A stretch of DNA of 8,071 bases from Firmicutes bacterium CAG:475 (GTDB taxonomy: Bacteria; Bacillota; Clostridia; Christensenellales; CAG-917). The stretch lies in contig FR895578.1 in the NCBI GenBank assembly GCA_000434435.1, positions 7,508-15,578 of the forward strand, given 5' to 3'. The notes below the pieces were generated by a model. That model saw only the letters and a list, made by a program, of their open reading frames with translations. It ran no database searches and was not told where the DNA came from. This document shows positions 1-4,795 of this stretch, piece after piece; the first letter of the stretch is position 1; each line of letters opens with the position of its first letter. A program made the translations under genes and the position numbers.

Positions 1-53
1 AAAGTCACTCCCCGCCACTCTGCCGCCCATTCCCGACGGAATTTGAAAATAAA

Positions 54-551
54 ATGAAAAAAGTCATCGTTATAGGTTGTCCGGGCGCAGGAAAAAGCAC
101 TTTTGCAAGAAAATTAAACAAAGCAACAGGTTTGCCACTTTATTACTGCGATTTACTCTTTCACAATGCGGACAAAACCACCGTTTCAAAAGAAGTCTTC
201 GACGAGAGATTGAAAAGTATTATTTCTACGGACAGATGGATAATCGACGGCAACTATCAGCGTACGTTGCCTATGCGCTTCGACGCATGCGACGCCGTGT
301 TTTTCCTCGACTACCCCATGTCGCTTTGTCTTGAAAACGCCGAAAAACGAATAGGAAAACCGCGCGTCGACATGCCATGGGTTGAAGACTTTTTCGACGC
401 TGAATTCAGGCAATACATTATTGATTTCGAGAAGAATCAGCGAGAACAAATTATAGATTTAATATCATCACATCCTCAACTCGAAACTCACATATTCACA
501 AGTCCGTTGCAAGCGGACGAATATATCATAAAATACGAGGGTAACATATGA
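54..551 (+). CDS. P-loop NTPase, topology modulation / adenylate-kinase-like
   Basis: A 165-residue soluble protein with an N-terminal Walker A loop at residues 8-16 (G-C-P-G-A-G-K-S-T) directly after the first beta strand. A nucleotide-kinase-like YYCD follows at 30-33, then WIIDGNY at 62-68, a Walker B-like strand FFLDYP at 83-88, and a lid-like segment rich in Arg/Lys (KRIGKPRVDMPW, about 98-109). This order matches the family often annotated as 'topology modulation protein' or FlaR-like AAA ATPase, whose members resemble adenylate and shikimate kinases; the true substrate is not established. Length is near the family norm (about 165-180). The ATG at 54 is used because the P-loop strand starts at residue 4. 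Only a weak GGA lies upstream, so translation may be coupled to something left of the window. The stop overlaps the next start as ATGA. NTPase fold is confident, function is not. Confidence 0.85.
   Translation: MKKVIVIGCPGAGKSTFARKLNKATGLPLYYCDLLFHNADKTTVSKEVFDERLKSIISTDRWIIDGNYQRTLPMRFDACDAVFFLDYPMSLCLENAEKRIGKPRVDMPWVEDFFDAEFRQYIIDFEKNQREQIIDLISSHPQLETHIFTSPLQADEYIIKYEGNI
537..541 (+). promoter_or_regulatory. Ribosome binding site of the membrane protein gene
   Basis: GAGGG lies six bases before the ATG at 548, inside the last codons of the kinase-like gene. It supports the ATG at 548, which overlaps the upstream stop as ATGA, over the second in-frame ATG at 554. Confidence 0.6.
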
Positions 552-1027
552 GTATGTTGAATAAAAAGCACTTGCTTTTCTTGATTCCAATCGGCATTTT
601 GGAAATCGTAATGCTCGTTTTGGAATGTTTACCCAACGGCGTTGAAATACACTTCGATGTGCCCGCTTATATCGGCGCGACGGGTCATTATAGCGAGTTT
701 TATCCGTATTTCAGCGGTATACCGTACGGATACGGAAACTTCTGCCCTGTCTTAATCGGAATTTTGACGATTGCGGTGATAATTCTTTGGTTTATCAACC
801 TATTCGTCGATAAAAGAGGAGTCGACATTGCGATATTCGTAATGACAATCCTAAAATTCATTTTCGGCGCAGTAGAACTGATATACTCGCAAACGGCAAT
901 CAACTGGGCGATGTTCGCGTTATCATTCGTTTTAGTGATATACTGTATCGCAAAAGCTGCTATCAACAAAGAATTTGTAAGGACAAAGAAGCGTCAGGCC
1001 ACAAACAAGGAAACAGAAAACGAATAA
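548..1027 (+). CDS. Hypothetical four-helix membrane protein
   Basis: I do not recognise this 159-residue protein. Four hydrophobic segments are visible at about residues 9-28, 66-87, 93-112 and 118-138. Between the first two is a loop of about 37 residues rich in Tyr, Pro and Gly (roughly 29-65). A basic then mixed-charge tail follows (about 140-159, K-E-F-V-R-T-K-K-R). Positive residues before helix 1 (N-K-K-H) and after helix 4 suggest both ends are cytoplasmic and the aromatic loop faces outward. There is no cleavable signal peptide, no Cys pair and no catalytic motif I can name. It overlaps the P-loop gene by ATGA, so the two are co-translated. A convergent terminator follows 120 bases after the stop. 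The coding call is supported by spacing, ribosome binding site and hydropathy pattern; function is unknown. Confidence 0.75.
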   Translation: MSMLNKKHLLFLIPIGILEIVMLVLECLPNGVEIHFDVPAYIGATGHYSEFYPYFSGIPYGYGNFCPVLIGILTIAVIILWFINLFVDKRGVDIAIFVMTILKFIFGAVELIYSQTAINWAMFALSFVLVIYCIAKAAINKEFVRTKKRQATNKETENE

Positions 1028-1063
1028 TTGGCACTTACGCACTAATTGGATTGTAAATTGAAA

Positions 1064-1101
1064 CGCAAAATTCGACAACTTATGCAACCTAAAATTTTGC
1101 G
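1064..1101. repeat. 9-bp inverted repeat in the convergent intergenic region
   Basis: CGCAAAATT at 1064-1072 and its exact reverse complement AATTTTGCG at 1093-1101 flank a 20-base loop. No clean T-run follows on either strand, so it is not a standard terminator. It could be a 3'-end stabilising stem or chance in an A+T-rich spacer. The rest of the 1028-1206 gap shows no open reading frame of note; its only other feature is the terminator at 1148-1172. Confidence 0.35.
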
Positions 1102-1147
1102 ATATTAAATATGACTAAAAAAAATAAAAACCTTAAATTTACAAAAC

Positions 1148-1172
1148 AAAAAACCGCAATAAGCGGTTTTTT
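1148..1172. terminator. Symmetric bidirectional intrinsic terminator
   Basis: AAAAAACCGC (1148-1157), loop AATAA, then GCGGTTTTTT (1163-1172). The GC core is CCGC/GCGG and the A and T runs pair with each other, so each strand reads as a hairpin ending in six T. It lies between the membrane protein (stop at 1027, plus strand) and trpS (stop at 1207, minus strand), which converge on it, so one element can end both transcripts. Confidence 0.88.
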
Positions 1173-1206
1173 GATATTCTATTAAGGCGTTTTACGAAAA
1201 GCGTAA

Positions 1207-2250
1207 TCAGTCAAAATAGTCGATTTGCATGGAATGGCGCACTTTTGCAAGGGTTTGAGCAGCTTTTGCTTTTGCCTTTTGAGTGCCTTTTTTGAGAATC
1301 TCATACACGGCGTCTGTGTCTTTTGCAAACTCCAATCTTCTTTCGTAAATGGGCTTCAACTCGCTTTGCAGAACTTTGATGAGGAACTTTTTGATTTTGA
1401 CATCGCCGAGTCCGCCCCTTCTATAATGGTCTTTAAGCTCGTCGAGATTTTTATAATCGGGCAAAAACTCCGCAAAGTGATCGTCGGTGGCAAAAGCGTC
1501 GAGATATGCAAACACGGTGTTGCCCTCAACCTTGCCGGGATCTTCGATGCGAAGATGATCGGGATCGGTGAACATCGACATAACTTTTGTCTTTATCTCG
1601 TCGGGAGTGTCCGAAAGATAGATGCAGTTGCCCAAAGATTTGCTCATTTTTGCCTTTCCGTCAGTGCCGGGAAGTCTGCAGCATTGCTTGTTTTGCGGCA
1701 ACAATATTTCGGGTTCGACAAGCGTATCGCCGTAAATGGAATTGAATTTGCGCACGATTTCCTTGCATTGTTCGATCATCGGTTCTTGGTCTTCGCCGGC
1801 GGGAACGGTGGTTGCCTCAAACGCCGTGATGTCTGCCGCTTGACTTATGGGATAAGTCAAAAAGCCCACGGGGATGCTCATTTCAAAGTCGCGCATTTTG
1901 ATTTCGGACTTCACTGTCGGATTGCGTTGCAATCTCGAAAGCGTGACGAGATTCATATAATAGAAAGACAATTCCGTAAGTTCCGGCACGGAAGATTGAA
2001 TAAAAATCGAAGATTTTTCGCGATCTATTCCGCATGCGAGATAATCGAGCGCAACTTCAATGATGTTGTTGCGCACCTTTTCGGGATGCTCGGCATTGTC
2101 CGTGAGTGCTTGCGCGTCGGCAATCATGATGTAGATTTCATCAAATTCACCGCTGTTTTGAAGTCTGACGCGCTCACGCAAAGAGCCGACGTAATGTCCG
2201 ATATGCAATCTTCCCGTCGGTCTGTCCCCTGTCAAAATGATTTTTTTCAT
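1207..2250 (-). CDS. trpS: Tryptophan--tRNA ligase
   Basis: Class I aminoacyl-tRNA synthetase that activates tryptophan with ATP and loads it on tRNA-Trp in the cytoplasm. The 347 residues match the usual length (about 330-350). The HIGH motif is literal at residues 16-19 within GDRPTGRLHIGHYVGSL, KMSKS is at 201-205, and the TrpRS-type VPAGEDQ segment lies in the catalytic domain between them. The wording around the motifs (GDRPTG, VRLQ, RNPTVK, FLTYPISQAADI) resembles the second bacterial TrpRS group, of the Deinococcus TrpRS II / Streptomyces indolmycin-resistant type, more than the Bacillus subtilis form. The ATG at 2250 follows AGGTG by four bases. The gene has its own promoter and appears monocistronic, ending at the shared terminator. 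No T-box leader is present, as the predicted leader is only about 26 bases. Confidence 0.97.
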   Translation of the reverse strand: MKKIILTGDRPTGRLHIGHYVGSLRERVRLQNSGEFDEIYIMIADAQALTDNAEHPEKVRNNIIEVALDYLACGIDREKSSIFIQSSVPELTELSFYYMNLVTLSRLQRNPTVKSEIKMRDFEMSIPVGFLTYPISQAADITAFEATTVPAGEDQEPMIEQCKEIVRKFNSIYGDTLVEPEILLPQNKQCCRLPGTDGKAKMSKSLGNCIYLSDTPDEIKTKVMSMFTDPDHLRIEDPGKVEGNTVFAYLDAFATDDHFAEFLPDYKNLDELKDHYRRGGLGDVKIKKFLIKVLQSELKPIYERRLEFAKDTDAVYEILKKGTQKAKAKAAQTLAKVRHSMQIDYFD

Positions 2251-2254
2251 ATTG

Positions 2255-2259
2255 CACCT
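2255..2259 (-). promoter_or_regulatory. Ribosome binding site of trpS
   Basis: AGGTG on the minus strand, four bases before the ATG at 2250. It has the same form as the GAGGTG site of the IspH-S1 gene and fixes the trpS start. Confidence 0.6.
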
Positions 2260-2282
2260 AATAAGTTTTATATATTATATAT

Positions 2283-2312
2283 ACTATATCACTATTATAG
2301 AAAAACTGTCAA
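2283..2312 (-). promoter_or_regulatory. Sigma-A-type promoter of trpS
   Basis: On the minus strand a perfect TTGACA (-35, plus-strand 2307-2312) is followed after 18 bases by TATAGT (-10, 2283-2288), in a very A+T-rich stretch. Transcription would start near 2276, giving a leader of about 26 bases. Two exact TATAAT sequences also occur (plus-strand 2294-2299 and 2274-2279), but neither has a matching -35 at proper distance. The site lies just after the terminator of the upstream operon, as expected for an independent trpS unit. Confidence 0.8.
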
Positions 2313-2333
2313 ACTACTTGCATACGCCTTTTC

Positions 2334-2366
2334 AAAAAAATAAACCGTCGCTTTTGGCAACGGTTT
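2334..2366 (-). terminator. Intrinsic terminator of the surE to ispH-S1 operon
   Basis: Read on the minus strand: AAACCGTTGC (2357-2366), loop CAAAA, GCGACGGTTT (2342-2351), one A, then seven T (2334-2340). The 10-bp stem has one G-U wobble. It lies 19 bases past the IspH-S1 stop at 2386. The plus strand also shows six T after the stem, but no plus-strand gene ends here. Confidence 0.93.
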
Positions 2367-2385
2367 GTTTTTTATCAAACAAGGA

Positions 2386-4731
2386 TTATTCAGCGGTTTC
2401 TTCAACTTTCTTTTTGCGAGTTGTCTTCTTTGCGGGAGCAGCCTCTTCTTCTGCTTCATCAGCAAGGTTGAGGTTGAGGTTCTTGAACAAATCGCCAAGA
2501 GTTGCGGAGGAGCTGCCGGAAACCCATTCTTTGGGCTCGTTGGAGGATTCCTTCTTTGCGCCGCGACGTTCGCGTTTGCTTTCGCCGTCTGCAACTTTTT
2601 GTTCGAACTTCTTGACTCTTGAAGATCTCTTTGCCGCTTTCTCTTCGTCGGTTGCTTCTTCTTGACCTTCGGTTGCTTGTGTTTCTTCGGGTGCGGGGAG
2701 CAATTCTTTGATAGAGAGAGTGATGCGGTTGTCGTCGAAACCGATGATCTTTGCTTCAACTTCTTGACCGACCGTCAACGCTTCGTTTGCGTCTTTGATC
2801 CAGTTGTGAGAGATTTGAGAAACGTGAACGAGTCCATCTACGCCGTCGTCGATGGATACGAATGCACCGTAGGGGAAGATTCTTTCAACCTTGCCTTTGA
2901 TGACCGTGCCGACGGGGAACTTCTCTGCCGCAACTTCGTAGGGTTTCTTTTGGAGTTGTTTGTAGCCGAGGGAGATTTTGCCTGTTTCTCTGTCCATCTT
3001 GAGAACCACGAAGTCATAGCTTTCGCCGATGGTGAGCACTGTGGACGGATCGGTGATCTTGTTCCAGGAAAGCTCGGAGATGTGAGCGAGGCAATCGAAA
3101 CCGCGAACGTTTACGAATGCGCCGAATTGAGTGAATCTCTTAACTTTGCCGGTGACGATGTCGTGCACGTGGATGTTGTCCCAGAAAAGATCTTCTTTTT
3201 CCTTCTTCTCTCTTTCGAGGATGATACGTTGAGAAGCGAACAAATATCTCGACTTCTTTTGGGGTTTATCTTCGCTTTGAGCGTTTTCTTCGCCCTCAGC
3301 CTCTGTGTTTTCTTTTTCCTTCGGAGGCATAAGCGTCAAGCGAAGGGTTTTGCCTTTGTAATCTTCGAGGTTGCTGACGTAACCCATTCTGATTTGGCTT
3401 GCGGGAACGAAGATGGTGTATTGTCCGAGTCTTCCTCTCAAACCGCCCTTGACTACTTCCGTCATAGTCAAAGAGAATTCGCCTTGAGCAAGAGCTTTTT
3501 CCGCTTCTGCTTCTTCGAGACGAACGGTGTCAACATCCTTTTTGGACAAAGACACGTACTCTTTGTTGACAGCAAGAATAGTTGCTTGAATTTCATCGCC
3601 TTCTTTGAAGTCGGCAGGATTGTAGTTGCCGTCCAAAGATGCTTCACTCTTATCAATGAAACCGTCTTTCTTTCCGCCGATTGCGACGTAGATGCCGCTA
3701 TCGCCAGCGCTGATGACTTTGCCTTTGATGCGTTTGCCGACTTTGTAGTTGGTGTAGCCGACGGATGTTGCAGATTTCAAAAGGTCTGCCATCGTGGTGG
3801 GTTCTTTTTCTTCGACCGGTTGCTCTTGAAGTGTTGCCTCGTTTTTCACTTCAGTTTCTACTGTTTCCACAGCGTTCTTTTGAGTTTCACTCATAAGTCT
3901 TGTTACCTCCTGTATCAACCACGGCGGAGTCGACGCTCCTGCGACAATCGATACACTTTGAATATCCTTGATAAATTTTGTTTGATTCAGAGCTTCGTTT
4001 GCGTCTTGTGCGAAAAACGTGTTCGGATTGACCTCTTTTGCAACTTCGTACAACCGCTTGGTGTTTGCGCTTGTGCGAGAGCCGAGCACCAATACCGCGT
4101 CCGACTTTTCTGCCAATGCGCGCGCTTCGTCCTGTTTCACTTTTGTAGTATAACAAATAGTATTGAAAATGCCAACTAAATTATGGTGTTTTTTTTCAAA
4201 ATTCTTTGCATTTTCTTCAATTTTTTCAAATTTTTCGGGCAAAATAGTGGTTTGAAAAAGAATTGAGGTGTTTTTTTCGCCTATGGGCAGCTCTTCGGTA
4301 TCCGAAACCATTTTGCAATTTTTGCCGGCATACGACGCAACTCCTATCACCTCGTCGTGATTTTTGTCGCCGACGATAATGACGTCGTCCCCCGTTTTCG
4401 CTCTGTCCTCTGCTATTTTTTGGTTGCGCTTCACGACGGGACAAGTGGCGTCGAAAAGCACCACTCCTCTATCTCGCAACTCCTCTTCGAGCTGTTTGGT
4501 TATCCCGTGTGCGCGTATGAGCGCAATGTCGCCTTTTTTGAGATTGCAAGCGTCCTCGATTTTAATGCAAATCGCGCCTTTTCGATTGAGAAAATCCGTG
4601 ACGTTCTCGTTGTGTACGAGTTCGCCCAAAGTGTAGATTTTTCCGTACTTTTCGGCAAGCGAAACCGCTTGGTTCACCGCACTTTTCACACCGTTGCAAA
4701 ATCCTGCGTTTTTGGCAAGAATAACCTTCAA
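2386..4731 (-). CDS. ispH-rpsA: IspH (HMBPP reductase) fused to S1-domain protein
   Basis: A 781-residue fusion. Residues 1 to about 279 are IspH, the 4Fe-4S enzyme that reduces HMBPP to IPP and DMAPP at the end of the MEP pathway. Cluster cysteines are C12, C97 and C193; substrate residues H40, H75, H125, E127, T162 and N223 are present. The diphosphate motif reads S-A-N (221-223) instead of S-S-N. An acidic linker (about 280-325) leads to four S1 folds at about 330-398, 415-505, 521-592 and 605-676; the second holds a charged insert (about 469-494). A charged tail of about 100 residues follows. S1 proteins bind mRNA and help the 30S subunit; this one is clostridial-type with fewer S1 domains than E. 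coli S1. The start is TTG, fixed by GAGGTG four bases before it and by C12. A second start at the domain boundary is possible (ATG at 3894). The gene is last in its operon. Confidence 0.95.
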   Translation of the reverse strand: MKVILAKNAGFCNGVKSAVNQAVSLAEKYGKIYTLGELVHNENVTDFLNRKGAICIKIEDACNLKKGDIALIRAHGITKQLEEELRDRGVVLFDATCPVVKRNQKIAEDRAKTGDDVIIVGDKNHDEVIGVASYAGKNCKMVSDTEELPIGEKNTSILFQTTILPEKFEKIEENAKNFEKKHHNLVGIFNTICYTTKVKQDEARALAEKSDAVLVLGSRTSANTKRLYEVAKEVNPNTFFAQDANEALNQTKFIKDIQSVSIVAGASTPPWLIQEVTRLMSETQKNAVETVETEVKNEATLQEQPVEEKEPTTMADLLKSATSVGYTNYKVGKRIKGKVISAGDSGIYVAIGGKKDGFIDKSEASLDGNYNPADFKEGDEIQATILAVNKEYVSLSKKDVDTVRLEEAEAEKALAQGEFSLTMTEVVKGGLRGRLGQYTIFVPASQIRMGYVSNLEDYKGKTLRLTLMPPKEKENTEAEGEENAQSEDKPQKKSRYLFASQRIILEREKKEKEDLFWDNIHVHDIVTGKVKRFTQFGAFVNVRGFDCLAHISELSWNKITDPSTVLTIGESYDFVVLKMDRETGKISLGYKQLQKKPYEVAAEKFPVGTVIKGKVERIFPYGAFVSIDDGVDGLVHVSQISHNWIKDANEALTVGQEVEAKIIGFDDNRITLSIKELLPAPEETQATEGQEEATDEEKAAKRSSRVKKFEQKVADGESKRERRGAKKESSNEPKEWVSGSSSATLGDLFKNLNLNLADEAEEEAAPAKKTTRKKKVEETAE
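3892..3911 (-). promoter_or_regulatory. Internal Shine-Dalgarno and ATG for free S1 protein
   Basis: Within the IspH-S1 gene, minus strand, a perfect AGGAGGT (3905-3911) lies 10 bases before an in-frame ATG (3892-3894, codon 280), at the end of the IspH domain. Starting here would give a 502-residue protein with linker, four S1 domains and tail. The site is seen directly. Use of it is inferred, since the same bases encode Gln-Glu-Val in the IspH C-terminal helix and could arise by coding need. The 10-base spacing is slightly long. Confidence 0.5.
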
Positions 4732-4735
4732 TTTA

Positions 4736-4741
4736 CACCTC
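4736..4741 (-). promoter_or_regulatory. Ribosome binding site of IspH-S1 (TTG start)
   Basis: GAGGTG on the minus strand, four bases before the TTG at 4731. It decides the start: no ATG in frame fits the conserved IspH N-terminus, and the TTG places the first cluster cysteine at residue 12, as in other IspH proteins. Confidence 0.75.
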
Positions 4742-4742
4742 G

Positions 4743-4769
4743 AAAAACAATGCCCGATTTTTGAGCATT
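4743..4769 (-). terminator. Weak terminator-like hairpin between Cmk-PlsC and IspH-S1
   Basis: On the minus strand AATGCTC (4763-4769) pairs with GGGCATT (4749-4755) across a 7-base loop, giving seven pairs including one G-U, then G and five T (4743-4747). The stem is weak, so partial termination or attenuation is more likely than a full stop. It ends just before the IspH-S1 ribosome binding site. Confidence 0.4.
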
Positions 4770-4795
4770 ATTCCTTATTTGTTCTTTTTTGTCGA
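4767..4795 (-). promoter_or_regulatory. Possible promoter of IspH-S1
   Basis: Minus strand TCGACA (-35, plus-strand 4790-4795) and AATAAT (-10, 4767-4772) are 17 bases apart; each matches the consensus at five of six positions. The -35 lies in the Ser-Thr-Lys codons of the Lys-rich Cmk-PlsC tail, so chance in an A-rich stretch is a real alternative. A transcript from here would start within the weak hairpin and escape it. Confidence 0.3.

Noticed and set aside
1225..2343. A 372-codon open frame on the plus strand opposite trpS
   Set aside because: It is antisense to trpS, whose HIGH and KMSKS motifs are intact. The frame runs through the trpS promoter and has no recognisable protein features.
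2295..2759. A 154-codon minus-strand frame overlapping the end of the S1 tail and the terminator
   Set aside because: It is a +1 shadow of the charged S1 tail, runs through the terminator hairpin, and has low-complexity Lys/Ser/Thr content.
2662..4179. A 505-codon open frame on the plus strand opposite IspH-S1
   Set aside because: It is the antisense shadow of a strong fusion gene. Its translation is rich in Phe, Cys and Val with no fold or motif, there is no fitting ribosome binding site, and the opposite strand has full IspH and S1 motifs.
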